Below are positions 31,129 through 41,797 of a stretch of DNA of 64,000 nucleotides, piece by piece (the stretch's first letter is position 1; each line of letters begins with the position of its first letter). Below the pieces are notes generated by a model. That model did no database searches. It was given only the letters and a program-made list of their open reading frames with translations, and had not been told where the DNA came from. The position numbers and the translations under genes are program-made. The stretch is from Zestomonas insulae (GTDB lineage Bacteria; Pseudomonadota; Gammaproteobacteria; Pseudomonadales; Pseudomonadaceae). The DNA is taken from NCBI RefSeq assembly GCF_016901015.1, contig NZ_JAFEUP010000005.1, forward strand, positions 1 through 64,000, given 5' to 3'.

Positions 31129-32410
31129 TTGCATGCGCCCGCTGCTGGGCGCGCTGTTGCTGAGTAGCGCCCTGCTGGGTAACGCACAGGCCGAAGTTCA
31201 ACCGCTGAACCGTGTGGTAGCGATCGTCGACAACGACGTCATCATGCAGAGCCAGCTCGACCAGCGCCTGCGCGAAGTGCAGCAGACCATCGCCAAGCGC
31301 GGTGCCGCGCTGCCGCCCGAGCACGTGCTGAGCCAGCAGGTACTCGAGCGCCTGATCATCGAGAACATCCAGCTGCAGATCGGCGACCGCTCCGGCATCC
31401 GCATTACCGATGAAGAGCTGAATCAGGCGATCGGCACCATCGCCCAGCGCAACAACCTCAGCGTCGAGCAGTTCCGCGCGGCCCTGGCCCGTGACGGGCT
31501 GTCCTACGAGGATGCTCGCGAGCAGGTGCGCCGCGAGATGGTCATCAGCCGCGTGCGTCAGCGCCGCGTTGCCGAGCGCGTCCAGGTGACCGAGCAGGAG
31601 GTGCAGAACTTCCTCGCCTCCGACCTCGGCAAGATGCAGCTGTCCGAGGAGTACCACCTCGCCAACATCCTTATCCCGGTCCCGGAAAGCGCCTCGTCGT
31701 CCGACATCCAGGGCGCTGCCAAGCAGGCTGACGAGCTGTACCAGCAACTGCAACAGGGCGCCGACTTTGCCCAGCAGGCCATCGCCCGCTCGGCCAGCGA
31801 AACCGCACTGGAAGGCGGCGACATGGGCTGGCGCAAGGCGGCGCAACTGCCTTCGCCGTTCGACTCGATGATCGGCGCGCTGAAGCCCGGCGAAGTCACC
31901 GAGCCGATGCGCACCCCGGGCGGCTTCATCATCCTCAAGCTGATCGAGAAGCGCGGCGGCGGCACCCAGGTGCGCGATGAAGTGCATGTGCGCCACATCC
32001 TCATCAAGCCCAGCGAAATTCGCAGCGAAGCCGAGGCTCAGCGCCTGGCCGAGCGCCTGTACGAACGCATCCAGTCTGGCGAAGATTTCGGCGCCCTGGC
32101 GAAGAGCTTCTCGGAAGACCCAGGCTCGGCGCTCAACGGCGGCGACCTCAACTGGATCGACCCGAACGCACTGGTGCCGGAGTTCCGCGAAGTGATGGCG
32201 CACACCGCCAGCGGCGAACTCTCCAAGCCGTTCAAGAGCCCGTATGGCTGGCACGTCCTGGAAGTCCTCGGCCGCCGCGCCACCGACAGCAGCGAGCAGT
32301 TCCGCGAGCAGCAGGCACTCAGCGCCCTGCGCAATCGCAAGTACGACGAAGAGCTGCAAGCCTGGCTGCGCCAGATCCGCGACGAAGCCTACGTCGAGAT
32401 CAAGCTCTGA
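31109..32410 (+). CDS. surA: Periplasmic chaperone and prolyl isomerase SurA
   Basis: Escorts outer-membrane proteins, including LptD, to the Bam complex. The 433-residue precursor has a signal peptide (about 1-28), the N-terminal chaperone domain beginning [20 protein letters not shown], and two parvulin domains (about 170-275 and 280-380). Start choice: GTG at 31109 gives the KTKLSD N-terminus that I recall for pseudomonad SurA. A GTG at 31103, with an AAGG site at better spacing, would add two residues. Both lie inside the lptD 3' end, implying coupled translation. A terminator follows the gene. Confidence 0.93.
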   Translation: MKTKLSDCMRPLLGALLLSSALLGNAQAEVQPLNRVVAIVDNDVIMQSQLDQRLREVQQTIAKRGAALPPEHVLSQQVLERLIIENIQLQIGDRSGIRITDEELNQAIGTIAQRNNLSVEQFRAALARDGLSYEDAREQVRREMVISRVRQRRVAERVQVTEQEVQNFLASDLGKMQLSEEYHLANILIPVPESASSSDIQGAAKQADELYQQLQQGADFAQQAIARSASETALEGGDMGWRKAAQLPSPFDSMIGALKPGEVTEPMRTPGGFIILKLIEKRGGGTQVRDEVHVRHILIKPSEIRSEAEAQRLAERLYERIQSGEDFGALAKSFSEDPGSALNGGDLNWIDPNALVPEFREVMAHTASGELSKPFKSPYGWHVLEVLGRRATDSSEQFREQQALSALRNRKYDEELQAWLRQIRDEAYVEIKL

Positions 32411-32429
32411 GCCCCGGCTCAGCAATCGG

Positions 32430-32455
32430 AAGCCCGGCCTAGCGCCGGGCTTTTT
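32430..32455 (+). terminator. Intrinsic terminator after surA
   Basis: A 9-bp stem (32430-32438 with 32444-32452) and a T5 tract follow the surA stop, so pdxA may have its own promoter or rely on read-through. Confidence 0.8.
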
Positions 32456-32544
32456 GTATCCGTGATCGGCATCGGCATACTCTGGTGCCAGACCCATAGC
32501 CTGCCCGGCCGCGCCTCGCCGGCCAGCCCCGAGAGGAGCCTTCG

Positions 32545-33546
32545 ATGACTCAGCCCCTGCGTTTCGCGCTCACCCCAGGCGAGCCGGCCGGCATCGGCCC
32601 CGACCTGTGCCTGCTGCTCGCCCAACAGGCCCAGCCGCACCCGTTGATCGCGGTGGCCAGCCGCGCCCTGCTCACCGAACGCGCGGCGCAACTGGCCTTG
32701 CCCATCGAACTGCTGGCCGTCGCACCCGGCCAGTGGCCCGCGCAGCCCGCCGCCGCGGGCAGCCTGTACGTCTGGGACACCCCGCTGCATGCGCCGGTGG
32801 TGCCCGGTCAGTTGGACGCGGCGAACGCCGCCTATGTGCTGGACACCCTTACCCGCGCCGGGCAGGGCTGCCTCGACGGCGACTTCGCCGCGATGATCAC
32901 CGCGCCGGTGCACAAGGGCGTGATCAACGACGGCGGCATCCCCTTCTCCGGGCACACCGAGTTCCTCGCCGAACTGACCCACACCGCCCAGGTGGTGATG
33001 ATGCTCGCCACCCATGGCCTGCGCGTGGCTCTGGTGACCACCCACCTACCGCTCAAGGACGTGTCCGCGGCGATCACCCCCGAGCGCCTGCAGCGCGTCA
33101 CTCGCATCCTGCATGCCGACCTGCGCGACAAGTTCGGCATCGAGCGGCCGCGCATCCTGGCCTGCGGCCTCAACCCGCATGCTGGCGAGGGCGGCCATCT
33201 CGGTCGCGAGGAGCTCGAGGTAATCGAACCGACCCTGGACGGTTTGCGCGGCGAGGGCATCGAGCTGATCGGCCCGCTGCCAGCCGACACCCTGTTCACC
33301 CCCAAGCACCTCGAGCATTGCGACGCGGTGCTCGCCATGTACCACGACCAGGGCCTGCCAGTGCTCAAGTACAAGGGCTTCGGTGCGGCGGTGAACGTCA
33401 CCCTGGGCCTGCCGATCATCCGCACTTCGGTCGACCACGGCACCGCCTTGGACTTGGCCGGTACCGGGCGAATCGACACCGGCAGCCTGCAGGTCGCCCT
33501 CGACACCGCCTACCAGATGGCCGCCAGCCGCACCGCGCGCGGCTGA
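32545..33546 (+). CDS. pdxA: 4-hydroxythreonine-4-phosphate dehydrogenase
   Basis: NAD-dependent oxidative step of DXP-dependent pyridoxal phosphate synthesis. The 333-residue protein starts [17 protein letters not shown], the PdxA signature, and has the substrate and metal segments [41 protein letters not shown] and [13 protein letters not shown] with the metal-binding histidines. A GAGAGGAG site precedes the ATG. rsmA follows 115 bases later, as in E. coli, where pdxA, rsmA, apaG and apaH are also clustered. Confidence 0.96.
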   Translation: MTQPLRFALTPGEPAGIGPDLCLLLAQQAQPHPLIAVASRALLTERAAQLALPIELLAVAPGQWPAQPAAAGSLYVWDTPLHAPVVPGQLDAANAAYVLDTLTRAGQGCLDGDFAAMITAPVHKGVINDGGIPFSGHTEFLAELTHTAQVVMMLATHGLRVALVTTHLPLKDVSAAITPERLQRVTRILHADLRDKFGIERPRILACGLNPHAGEGGHLGREELEVIEPTLDGLRGEGIELIGPLPADTLFTPKHLEHCDAVLAMYHDQGLPVLKYKGFGAAVNVTLGLPIIRTSVDHGTALDLAGTGRIDTGSLQVALDTAYQMAASRTARG

Positions 33547-33661
33547 GCCGCTCGCCTCGCCGGGATGCCGACCCCGGCCGCAACTGGTAAGCTGCGCGCC
33601 TTTGCCTGACTGCTTCGGCGCGGCCCACCAGGCGCGCGCGGCGAAGCCTGGAGCCGCCCCG

Positions 33662-34468
33662 ATGTCCGAGTTGCACCAACACCGCGCCCGCAAGCGTTTC
33701 GGCCAGAACTTCCTGCACGACGCCGGCGTGATCCACCGCATCCTGCGTGCCATTCATGCACGCGAAGGTGAGCGCCTGGTGGAGATCGGTCCAGGCCAGG
33801 GCGCTCTCACCGAAGGCCTGCTGAGCAGCGGCGCGCATCTCGACGTGGTGGAACTGGATCTCGACCTGATCCCCATCCTGCGCGCCAAGTTCGCCGAACG
33901 CGCCAACTTCCGCCTCAATCAGGGCGATGCCCTGAAGTTCGACTTCACCCAGCTGGGTGGCGAGCCGCACAGCCTGCGGGTGGTCGGCAACCTACCGTAC
34001 AACATCTCCACCCCGCTGATCTTCCACCTGCTCGACCACGCCTCGCTGATCAAAGACATGCACTTCATGCTGCAGAAGGAAGTGGTCGAGCGCCTGGCCG
34101 CCGAGCCAGGCGGTGGCGACTGGGGCCGGCTGTCGATCATGGTCCAGTACCACTGCCGGGTCGAACACCTGTTCAATGTCGGCCCCGGCGCGTTCAATCC
34201 GCCGCCGAAGGTCGATTCGGCGATCGTCCGCCTGGTGCCGCACGCCGTGCTGCCGCACCCGGCCAAGGACCACCGGCTGCTTGAGCGCGTGGTGCGCGAA
34301 GCCTTCAACCAGCGCCGCAAGACCCTGCGCAACACCCTCAAGGCGTTGCTGCCGGCGGCCGCCATCGAAGCCGCCGGCGTCGATGGCAGCCGCCGTCCCG
34401 AGCAGCTCGACCTCGCCGCCTTCGTTCGCCTGGCCGACCAGCTGGCCGAGCAGACAAGCGCGGAGTGA
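33662..34468 (+). CDS. rsmA: 16S rRNA dimethyladenosine transferase (RsmA/KsgA)
   Basis: Dimethylates A1518 and A1519 of 16S rRNA during late 30S assembly; loss gives kasugamycin resistance. The 268-residue methyltransferase has [11 protein letters not shown] at its start, the SAM motif [11 protein letters not shown] near residue 41 and the catalytic motif NLPYNIS near 110. I use the ATG at 33662; upstream in-frame codons from 33602 do not match the family. This RsmA is unrelated to the Csr-type RNA-binding RsmA of pseudomonads. Confidence 0.95.
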   Translation: MSELHQHRARKRFGQNFLHDAGVIHRILRAIHAREGERLVEIGPGQGALTEGLLSSGAHLDVVELDLDLIPILRAKFAERANFRLNQGDALKFDFTQLGGEPHSLRVVGNLPYNISTPLIFHLLDHASLIKDMHFMLQKEVVERLAAEPGGGDWGRLSIMVQYHCRVEHLFNVGPGAFNPPPKVDSAIVRLVPHAVLPHPAKDHRLLERVVREAFNQRRKTLRNTLKALLPAAAIEAAGVDGSRRPEQLDLAAFVRLADQLAEQTSAE

Positions 34469-34505
34469 GGTTTTAGACTCGCAGTTCAGCTTTCCGAGCG
34501 TCCCC

Positions 34506-34886
34506 ATGACCGATTCCCGCTATCAGATCGACGTCAGCGTCGTCACCCGCTTCCTCCCCGAGCAATCGCAGCCGGACGCGCAGCGCTTTGCCTTCGCTTA
34601 CACGGTGACCATCCACAATGGCGGTGAGCAGCCGGCCCGCCTGCTGTCGCGCCACTGGATCATCACCGACGGCGACGGTGGCGTGCAGGAAGTGCGCGGC
34701 GCCGGGGTGGTCGGCCAGCAGCCGCTGATCGAACCGGGCGCCAGCCACACCTACAGCAGCGGCACCGTGCTCAGCACGCGGGTCGGCAACATGCAGGGCA
34801 GCTACCAGATGCTCGCCGCCGACGGTAAGCGCTTCGACGCGCCGATCGCGCCGTTCCGCCTTGCCGTTCCGGGGGCGCTGCACTGA
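34506..34886 (+). CDS. apaG: ApaG (Co2+/Mg2+ efflux-associated) protein
   Basis: Small immunoglobulin-fold protein of 126 residues, always linked to apaH, with a poorly defined role; mutants in enterics affect Co2+ resistance and Mg2+ efflux. The ApaG signature is clear: [43 protein letters not shown] and MQGSYQM. The stop codon shares one base with the apaH start (TGATG), so the pair is translationally coupled. The frame is open further upstream, but this ATG begins the family sequence. Confidence 0.93.
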   Translation: MTDSRYQIDVSVVTRFLPEQSQPDAQRFAFAYTVTIHNGGEQPARLLSRHWIITDGDGGVQEVRGAGVVGQQPLIEPGASHTYSSGTVLSTRVGNMQGSYQMLAADGKRFDAPIAPFRLAVPGALH

Positions 34887-35713
34887 TGGCGGTGTACGCC
34901 GTTGGTGACCTCCAGGGTTGCCTGAAGCCGCTGCAATGCCTGCTCCAACGTGTCGCCTTCGACCCGACCCAGGACCGCCTGTGGCTGGTCGGTGACCTGG
35001 TCAACCGCGGCCCGCAGTCGTTGGAGACCCTGCGCTTCCTCTACGCCATGCGCGAAGCAGTGGTCTGCGTGCTCGGCAACCACGACTTGCACCTGCTGGC
35101 CACCGCCCACCACATCGAACGCCTGAAGAAGTCCGACACCCTGCGCGAAATCCTCGACGCCCCGGACCGCAACGAGCTGCTCGACTGGCTGCGTCAGCAG
35201 AAGCTGCTGCACCACGACGCCGAGCGCCAGATCACCCTGGTGCATGCCGGCATCCCGCCGCAGTGGTCGCTGGCCAAGGCGCAGAAGTGCGCCGCGGAAG
35301 TCGAGGAAGTGCTGCGCGACGACGCCCGCCTGCCGCTGTTTCTCGACGGCATGTACGGCAACGAGCCGGCCAAGTGGGACAAAAGCCTGAAGGGTGTCGC
35401 CCGCCTGCGGGTGATCACCAACTATTTCACCCGCATGCGCTTCTGCAAGGCCGACGGCACCCTCGACCTGAAGAGCAAGGAAGGCGTCGGCACCGCGCCA
35501 CCGGGCTACGCGCCGTGGTTCAGCCACTCGGAGCGCAAGATGCGCGGGCAGAAGATCATTTTCGGCCACTGGGCCGCACTCGAGGGCCGCTGCACCGAGC
35601 CCGGCCTGTTCGCCCTGGACACCGGCTGCGTGTGGGGCGGCAGCATGACCCTGTTGAACGTCGACAGCGGCGAGCGTATCAGCTGCAGCTGCGAGGAGAA
35701 CCGCCATGACTGA
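34886..35713 (+). CDS. apaH: Symmetrical bis(5'-nucleosyl)-tetraphosphatase
   Basis: Cleaves Ap4A and related alarmones to two ADP and also removes Np4 caps from RNA. The 275-residue PPP-family phosphatase shows the three metal motifs: GDLQGC near residue 7, GDLVNRGP near 36 and GNHDLHLL near 64, with the later HAGI and GHWAALEG His ligands. It overlaps apaG by one base and glpE by eight. Confidence 0.95.
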   Translation: MAVYAVGDLQGCLKPLQCLLQRVAFDPTQDRLWLVGDLVNRGPQSLETLRFLYAMREAVVCVLGNHDLHLLATAHHIERLKKSDTLREILDAPDRNELLDWLRQQKLLHHDAERQITLVHAGIPPQWSLAKAQKCAAEVEEVLRDDARLPLFLDGMYGNEPAKWDKSLKGVARLRVITNYFTRMRFCKADGTLDLKSKEGVGTAPPGYAPWFSHSERKMRGQKIIFGHWAALEGRCTEPGLFALDTGCVWGGSMTLLNVDSGERISCSCEENRHD

Positions 35714-36035
35714 CTTCAAACGTATCGGCCCGGAACAGGCCCAGGCACTGCGCGAGCAAGGCGCCGTGGTGGTCGACGTGCGCGACCCGCAGAGCTTCGC
35801 CCTCGGCCATATCGCCGGCTCGCAGCACCTGGACAACTACTCGCTGGCCGATTTCATCGCCCACGCCGATTTCGACAAGCCGCTGATCGTCGCCTGCTAC
35901 CACGGCAACTCCAGCCAGGGCGCCGCCGCCTACCTCGCCGGCCAGGGATTCGCCGAGGTCTACAGCCTCGATGGCGGCTTCGAACTGTGGCGCGGCACCT
36001 ACCCCAATGAGATCGACCAGGGCAGCCTGGAATAA
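35706..36035 (+). CDS. glpE: Thiosulfate sulfurtransferase GlpE
   Basis: Single-domain rhodanese of 109 residues that transfers sulfane sulfur from thiosulfate to cyanide or thioredoxin. The active-site loop CYHGNSSQG has the nucleophile Cys64, and the preceding [13 protein letters not shown] motif is typical. Its first eight bases overlap apaH, so it is the last gene of the lptD-to-glpE run. The stop is followed by an imperfect hairpin near 36045-36070 without a clean T tract. Confidence 0.92.
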   Translation: MTDFKRIGPEQAQALREQGAVVVDVRDPQSFALGHIAGSQHLDNYSLADFIAHADFDKPLIVACYHGNSSQGAAAYLAGQGFAEVYSLDGGFELWRGTYPNEIDQGSLE

Positions 36036-36314
36036 AAAATTACAGAACGGCGCACCCCTCGCCGTTTCTGGCTCAGCGGTCACTACCGGACGAACGGCAC
36101 AGGTCGTCAGGGCAAGCGCGACGCTTGACCTTCGGGATTCCGAACTACTCTTAAGCCAGGCCATCCAAAAAGGAGAGCCGGCACACCGGTTCCGGGCCAT
36201 CGGCAGTGACCACTTAGGTGTTCTGGGGGATTTCCATCGGCCGACTTCTCGGCTGACGCCCGCACCCGCACGACCGATCCGGCGCCGACTCTCCGCATCG
36301 AGCGAGGTGACGAC
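36036..36314 (+). promoter_or_regulatory. Upstream region of the prkA operon
   Basis: This 279-base gap has no gene. It contains TTGACC (36124-36129) followed at 15 bases by TACTCT, within the seven-base sequence CTACTCT. That resembles the extended -10 used by the stationary-phase sigma factor RpoS, which would fit the known stress expression of this cluster in enterics. The match is partial. A GAGGTGA site precedes the prkA ATG. Confidence 0.35.
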
Positions 36315-38237
36315 ATGAGTATTTTCAGCCACTTCCAACAACGCTTCGAGGCGACTCGCCAGGAAGAATATTCCCTGCAGGAATACCTGGACCTGTGCAA
36401 ACAGGAACGCAGCGCCTACGCCACAGCCGCCGAGCGCATGCTCATGGCCATCGGCGAGCCCGAGTTGTTGGACACTTCCCTCGACCCGCGGCTGTCGCGG
36501 ATCTTCTCCAACAAGGTGATCCGCCGCTACCCGGCGTTCGCCGACTTCCACGGCATGGAAGACTGCATCGACCAGATCGTCTCGTTCTTCCGCCACGCCG
36601 CGCAGGGCCTGGAAGAGAAGAAGCAGATCCTCTACCTGCTCGGCCCGGTCGGCGGCGGCAAGTCCTCGCTGGCGGAAAAACTCAAGCAGCTGATGGAGCG
36701 CGTGCCGTTCTACGCGATCAAGGGCTCGCCGGTGTTCGAATCGCCACTGGGGCTGTTCAACGCCGATGAGGACGGCGCGATCCTCGAGGAGGAATACGGC
36801 ATTCCGCAGCGCTACCTGCGCTCGGTGATGTCGCCCTGGGCGTCCAAGCGGCTCAGCGAATTCGGCGGCGACATCAGCAAGTTCCGCGTGGTCAAGCTGT
36901 ACCCGTCGATCCTCAACCAGATCGCCATCGCCAAGACCGAGCCGGGCGACGAGAACAACCAGGACATCTCCGCACTGGTCGGCAAGGTGGATATCCGCAA
37001 GCTCGAGGAATTCCCGCAGAACGACGCCGACGCCTACAGCTACTCCGGCGCCCTATGCCGCGCCAACCAGGGCCTGATGGAGTTCGTCGAGATGTTCAAG
37101 GCACCAATCAAGGTGCTGCACCCGCTGCTGACCGCCACCCAGGAAGGCAACTACAACAGCACCGAGGGCCTCGGCGGCCTGCCGTTCAGCGGCATCATCC
37201 TCGCCCACTCCAACGAATCGGAATGGCACAGCTTCCGTAACAACAAGAACAACGAGGCGTTCATCGACCGCATCTACATCGTCAAGGTGCCCTACTGCCT
37301 GCGCGTCACCGACGAGATCAAGATCTACGACAAACTGCTGCTCAACAGCTCGCTGGCGCACGCCCACTGCGCGCCGGACACCTTGAAGATGCTCGCGCAG
37401 TTCTCCGCGCTGTCGCGCCTCAAGGAGCCGGACAACTCCAACGTCTACTCGAAGATGCGCGTCTACGACGGCGAGAACCTCAAGGACACCGACCCGAAGG
37501 CCAAGTCGATCCAGGAATACCGCGACTCGGCCGGCGTCGACGAGGGCATGAACGGCCTGTCGACGCGCTTCGCCTTCAAGATCCTCTCCAAGGTGTTCAA
37601 CTTCGACCCGCACGAGATCGCCGCCAACCCGGTGCACCTGCTCTACGTGCTGGAACAGCAGATCGAGCAGGAGCAGTTCCCCGCCGAGATGCGCGAGCGC
37701 TACCTGCGCTATATCAAGGAATACCTGGCGCCGCGCTACATCGAGTTCATCGGCAAGGAGATCCAGACTGCCTACCTCGAGTCCTACAGCGAGTACGGGC
37801 AGAACATCTTCGACCGCTACGTGCTGTACGCCGACTTCTGGATTCAGGACCAGGAGTACCGCGACCCGGAAACCGGCGAGATCCTCAACCGCGTGGCCCT
37901 CAACGAAGAGCTGGAGAAGATCGAGAAGCCGGCCGGCATCAGCAACCCGAAGGATTTCCGCAACGAGATCGTCAACTTCGTGCTGCGCGCGCGGGCCAAC
38001 AACAACGGCAAGAACCCGACCTGGCTGAGCTACGAGAAGCTGCGGGTGGTGATCGAGAAGAAAATGTTCTCCAACACCGAAGACCTGCTGCCGGTCATCA
38101 GCTTCAACGCCAAGGCCAGCAAGGAGGATCAACAGAAGCACAACGACTTCGTCAAACGCATGGTCGAGCGCGGCTATACCGAGAAGCAGGTGCGCCTGCT
38201 GTCGGAATGGTATCTGCGGGTTCGCAAGTCGCAGTAG
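36315..38237 (+). CDS. prkA: PrkA/YeaG-type AAA+ serine kinase-like protein
   Basis: Conserved 640-residue protein of the PrkA family, reported as a serine protein kinase in enterics and Bacillus and also discussed as an AAA+ protease. The N-terminal AAA module has the P-loop GPVGGGKSS near residues 113-121 and the conserved RLSEFGGD and SYSGALCRANQGLMEF segments. The PrkA C-terminal domain begins near 400. It leads the conserved prkA-yeaH-spoVR set, followed by a strong intercistronic hairpin. In E. coli, YeaG-YeaH responds to nitrogen starvation and stationary phase; that role is inferred here. Confidence 0.9.
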   Translation: MSIFSHFQQRFEATRQEEYSLQEYLDLCKQERSAYATAAERMLMAIGEPELLDTSLDPRLSRIFSNKVIRRYPAFADFHGMEDCIDQIVSFFRHAAQGLEEKKQILYLLGPVGGGKSSLAEKLKQLMERVPFYAIKGSPVFESPLGLFNADEDGAILEEEYGIPQRYLRSVMSPWASKRLSEFGGDISKFRVVKLYPSILNQIAIAKTEPGDENNQDISALVGKVDIRKLEEFPQNDADAYSYSGALCRANQGLMEFVEMFKAPIKVLHPLLTATQEGNYNSTEGLGGLPFSGIILAHSNESEWHSFRNNKNNEAFIDRIYIVKVPYCLRVTDEIKIYDKLLLNSSLAHAHCAPDTLKMLAQFSALSRLKEPDNSNVYSKMRVYDGENLKDTDPKAKSIQEYRDSAGVDEGMNGLSTRFAFKILSKVFNFDPHEIAANPVHLLYVLEQQIEQEQFPAEMRERYLRYIKEYLAPRYIEFIGKEIQTAYLESYSEYGQNIFDRYVLYADFWIQDQEYRDPETGEILNRVALNEELEKIEKPAGISNPKDFRNEIVNFVLRARANNNGKNPTWLSYEKLRVVIEKKMFSNTEDLLPVISFNAKASKEDQQKHNDFVKRMVERGYTEKQVRLLSEWYLRVRKSQ

Positions 38238-38246
38238 TCTGCCATC

Positions 38247-38270
38247 GGCGCCGCGATTTCCCGCGGCGCC
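38247..38270 (+). repeat. Strong intercistronic hairpin between prkA and yeaH
   Basis: GGCGCCGCG (38247-38255) pairs perfectly with 38262-38270 around a six-base loop ten bases after the prkA stop. There is no T tract. It could protect the prkA 3' end or reduce downstream expression rather than fully terminate. Confidence 0.6.
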
Positions 38271-38338
38271 GGTCGCCGTCGCATTCGGACTTGTCCGTGG
38301 CGGTTCTGCCGCTGCGGACCAAGCCCTGAGGAGCATTC

Positions 38339-39610
38339 ATGAGCTACGTCATCGACCGGCGTCTGAACGGCAAGAACAAGAGCACGGTGAACCGCCAGCG
38401 CTTCTTGCGGCGCTACCGTGATCACATCAAGAAGGCGGTAGAAGAGGCCGTCAGCCGCCGCTCCATCACTGACATGGAGCACGGCGAACAGATCAGTATT
38501 CCCGGCCGCGACATCGACGAGCCGGTGCTGCACCACGGTCGCGGCGGGCGGCAGACCATCGTCCACCCCGGCAACAAGGAATTCACCACCGGTGACCGCA
38601 TCCCCCGGCCATCCGGCAGCGGCGGCGGTGGCGCCGGCGGCAAGGCGAGCAACAGCGGCGAAGGCATGGACGACTTCGTCTTCCAGATCACCCAGGAAGA
38701 ATTCCTCGACTTCATGTTCGAGGACCTCGAACTGCCCAACCTGATCAAGCGCCACCTGGCCGGCACCGACACCTTCAAGACGGTGCGCGCGGGGATCAGC
38801 AACGAAGGCAATCCGTCGCGCATCAACATCATCCGTACCCTGCGCTCGGCGCATGCGCGACGCATCGCGCTGTCCGGTAGCAGCCGCGGCAAGCTCAAGC
38901 TGGCGCTCGAGGAACTGGAGCGATTGAAACGCGAAGAGCCGGACAACTTCGGCGATATTCAGGAAATCGAAGCGGAAATCAGCAAACTGCGCGCACGCAT
39001 CAACCGCGTGCCGTTCCTCGATACCTTCGACCTCAAGTACAACCTGCTGGTCAAACAACCCAACCCCTCGTCAAAGGCGGTGATGTTCTGCCTGATGGAC
39101 GTATCCGGCTCGATGACCCAGGCCACCAAGGACATCGCCAAGCGCTTCTTCATCCTCCTGTACCTGTTCCTCAAGCGGAACTACGAGCGCATCGAGGTGG
39201 TGTTCATCCGCCACCACACCAGTGCCCGCGAGGTCGACGAGGAGGAGTTCTTCTACTCCCGGGAAACCGGCGGCACCATCGTTTCCAGCGCCCTCAAGCT
39301 GATGCAGGAAGTGATGGCCGAGCGCTACCCGATCAACGAGTGGAACATCTACGCCGCGCAGGCCTCCGACGGTGACAACTGGAACGACGACTCTCCGATC
39401 TGCCGCGACATCCTGATGAAGCAGATCATGCCGTTCGTGCAGTATTTCACCTACGTCGAGATCACCCCGCGCGAGCATCAGGCGCTGTGGTACGAGTACG
39501 AGCAGGTGCGGGAAACCTTCGAGCACACCTTCGCCCAGCAGCAGCTGGTGTCGGCGGGTGATATCTATCCGGTATTCCGCGAGCTGTTCCAGCGCCGCCT
39601 CACCGCATGA
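38339..39610 (+). CDS. yeaH: YeaH/DUF444 family protein with VWA-like domain
   Basis: A 423-residue conserved partner of PrkA. The N-terminal half is basic and includes a Gly-rich flexible stretch near residue 100. The C-terminal half is a von Willebrand A-like domain with the MIDAS motif DVSGSM beginning at Asp254 and the later TGGT and SDG segments. VWA proteins usually bridge AAA+ ATPases and their clients, which suits pairing with the PrkA AAA module. A GAGGAG site precedes the ATG. Confidence 0.9.
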   Translation: MSYVIDRRLNGKNKSTVNRQRFLRRYRDHIKKAVEEAVSRRSITDMEHGEQISIPGRDIDEPVLHHGRGGRQTIVHPGNKEFTTGDRIPRPSGSGGGGAGGKASNSGEGMDDFVFQITQEEFLDFMFEDLELPNLIKRHLAGTDTFKTVRAGISNEGNPSRINIIRTLRSAHARRIALSGSSRGKLKLALEELERLKREEPDNFGDIQEIEAEISKLRARINRVPFLDTFDLKYNLLVKQPNPSSKAVMFCLMDVSGSMTQATKDIAKRFFILLYLFLKRNYERIEVVFIRHHTSAREVDEEEFFYSRETGGTIVSSALKLMQEVMAERYPINEWNIYAAQASDGDNWNDDSPICRDILMKQIMPFVQYFTYVEITPREHQALWYEYEQVRETFEHTFAQQQLVSAGDIYPVFRELFQRRLTA

Positions 39611-39620
39611 GGGCCAGCAG

Positions 39621-41168
39621 ATGAAACGTCAGCCCATTTCCACCGGCTCGGAATGGACCTTCGAGCTGATCCGCACCTACGACAAGGAGATCAGCCGGCT
39701 GGCCGAGCGCTACGCGCTGGACACCTACCCGAACCAGATCGAAGTGATCACCGCCGAGCAGATGATGGACGCCTACGCCTCGGTGGGCATGCCGCTCGGC
39801 TACCACCACTGGTCTTACGGCAAGCACTTCCTCAGCACCCAGAAAGGCTATTCGCGCGGGCAGATGGGCCTGGCCTACGAGATCGTCATCAACTCCGACC
39901 CGTGCATCGCCTACCTGATGGAAGAGAACACCATCACCATGCAGGCGCTGGTCATTGCGCATGCCTGCTATGGCCACAACAGCTTCTTCAAGGGCAACTA
40001 CCTGTTCCGCACCTGGACCGACGCCAGCTCGATCATCGACTACCTGGTGTTCGCCAAGCAGTACATCATGCAGTGCGAGGAGCGCCACGGCATCGACGCG
40101 GTGGAAGACCTGCTCGACTCCTGCCACGCGCTGATGAACTACGGCGTTGATCGCTACAAACGCCCCTACCCGATCTCCGCCGAGGAAGAACGGCGCCGCC
40201 AGAAGGACCGCGAAGAGCACCTGCAACGGCAGATCAACGACCTGTGGCGGACCATTCCCAAGGGCGCGCACAAGGGCGGCGATCAGGACAACAAGCGCTT
40301 CCCCGCCGAGCCGCAGGAAAACATCCTCTACTTCATCGAGAAGCACGCGCCACTGCTCGAACCCTGGCAGCGCGAAGTGGTGCGCATCGTGCGCAAGATC
40401 GCGCAGTACTTCTATCCGCAGCGGCAGACCCAGGTGATGAACGAAGGCTGGGCGACCTTCTGGCACTACACGCTGATGAACGACCTGTACGACGAAGGCC
40501 TGGTCACCGACGGCTTCATGATGGAGTTCCTCCAGTCGCACACCGGGGTGATCTACCAACCGGGCTTCGACAGCCCCTATTACAGCGGCATCAACCCCTA
40601 CACCCTGGGCTTCGCGATCTACAGCGACCTGCGGCGCATCTGCGAAAAACCCACCGACGAAGACCGCCACTGGTTCCCCGACATCGCCGGCAGCGACTGG
40701 CTGGCGACGCTGAAATTCGCCATGGGCAGCTTCAAGGACGAAAGCTTCATCCTGCAGTTCCTGTCGCCCAAGGTGATCCGCGACCTCAAGCTGTTCAGCG
40801 TGCTCGACGACGACCAAAAGGACGAACTGCTGGTGCCGGCGATCCACGACGAGACCGGCTACCGGGCGATTCGCGAGACCCTCGCCGCGCAGTACAACCT
40901 CGGCAACCGCGAGCCGAACGTGCAGATCTGGAGCATCGACCGGCGCGGTGACCGCTCGCTGACCCTGCGCCACCAGCAGCACGACCGCAAACCGCTGGGC
41001 GAGTCCACCGACGAAGTGCTCAAGCACCTGCATCGCCTGTGGGGCTTCGACATTCATCTGGAAAGCGTGCGCGGCGACCAGGTGGTCCACACCCAGCACA
41101 TCCCGCCCCGCCACGACCAGGATGCCGACGATTACCCGCGCCTCGAATTGGCCTTGCCGCCCATTTGA
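39621..41168 (+). CDS. SpoVR family protein
   Basis: A 515-residue protein of the SpoVR family, named for a Bacillus spore-cortex gene but widespread in non-sporing bacteria (E. coli YcgB). Features include GYHHWSYGKHF near residue 58, CYGHNSFFKGN near 118, NEGWATFWHY near 275 and an HxxH-like metal-site flavour. No biochemical activity is established. The ATG at 39621 follows a GAGGG site and lies 10 bases after the yeaH stop, so the two are clearly cotranscribed. A PrkA-YeaH-SpoVR trio in a non-sporulating genus suggests a general stress function. Confidence 0.9.
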   Translation: MKRQPISTGSEWTFELIRTYDKEISRLAERYALDTYPNQIEVITAEQMMDAYASVGMPLGYHHWSYGKHFLSTQKGYSRGQMGLAYEIVINSDPCIAYLMEENTITMQALVIAHACYGHNSFFKGNYLFRTWTDASSIIDYLVFAKQYIMQCEERHGIDAVEDLLDSCHALMNYGVDRYKRPYPISAEEERRRQKDREEHLQRQINDLWRTIPKGAHKGGDQDNKRFPAEPQENILYFIEKHAPLLEPWQREVVRIVRKIAQYFYPQRQTQVMNEGWATFWHYTLMNDLYDEGLVTDGFMMEFLQSHTGVIYQPGFDSPYYSGINPYTLGFAIYSDLRRICEKPTDEDRHWFPDIAGSDWLATLKFAMGSFKDESFILQFLSPKVIRDLKLFSVLDDDQKDELLVPAIHDETGYRAIRETLAAQYNLGNREPNVQIWSIDRRGDRSLTLRHQQHDRKPLGESTDEVLKHLHRLWGFDIHLESVRGDQVVHTQHIPPRHDQDADDYPRLELALPPI

Positions 41169-41229
41169 TCGGTTGACCGTGGCGCGGCACGCCGCCGAGC
41201 ATGCCAGCAACCTCCATGGAGTCCGCGTC

Positions 41230-41739
41230 ATGCGCGTGTTGCTGGTTCTCCTGCTGTGCCTCGGCCTGGCCACCTGCGCCAGTCACGTCCCGCAGATCCG
41301 CGTCGAGCAGCCGGCCAGCCCGGCGCTGGCCGGCCGCCAGAGCTTCCAGCTGATCGCCCCGGAGCAGGCGCTCAGCGGCCCGGCGCCCTACGCCGAGCGC
41401 TATGCGCAGCTGGTACCGCTGCTGCGCCAGGGCCTTGGCGAGCGCGGCTACCACGAAAGTCAGCGCCCGCAACTGCTGGTCTACTACTGGCTGGCGCTGC
41501 AGGACAGCCCGCTGGAATTCCGCGTCGACACCCCGCCGCCCAACCCGCTCGGCCCCTACCAGGCGATCCATCGCCTGCGCGACGAAACCGGCACCTTGCG
41601 CCTTCGCCTGGCCACCCCGGACGGCCAGGTGCTCTGGGAAGGCCTGGCGACCACCGGACTGAGCCCGGCGCGCGACAGCCCCGAACTGCTGCACAGCGCG
41701 GTCGGCGCGCTGCTGCTGCAGATCCCCGAGGCGCGCTGA
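41230..41739 (+). CDS. DUF4136 family putative lipoprotein
   Basis: A 169-residue exported protein of unknown function. The N-terminus [19 protein letters not shown] is a signal peptide with Cys16 in LATC. Thr before the Cys is unusual for a lipobox, so lipidation is likely but not certain. The rest resembles DUF4136 proteins: [21 protein letters not shown] and an L-V-Y-Y-W strand. It lies 61 bases after the spoVR gene and 58 before cca. Confidence 0.75.
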   Translation: MRVLLVLLLCLGLATCASHVPQIRVEQPASPALAGRQSFQLIAPEQALSGPAPYAERYAQLVPLLRQGLGERGYHESQRPQLLVYYWLALQDSPLEFRVDTPPPNPLGPYQAIHRLRDETGTLRLRLATPDGQVLWEGLATTGLSPARDSPELLHSAVGALLLQIPEAR

Positions 41740-41797
41740 CGCCAGCACGCACGCGGCGGCGCGAGCGGTTATCCTGTGCGCCAGACGGAGAATTCCC

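Noticed and set aside
28417..31134. A 905-residue minus-strand frame opposite lptD
   Set aside because: LptD is unambiguous in length and ends in a barrel-type Phe; the opposite frame has no motif.
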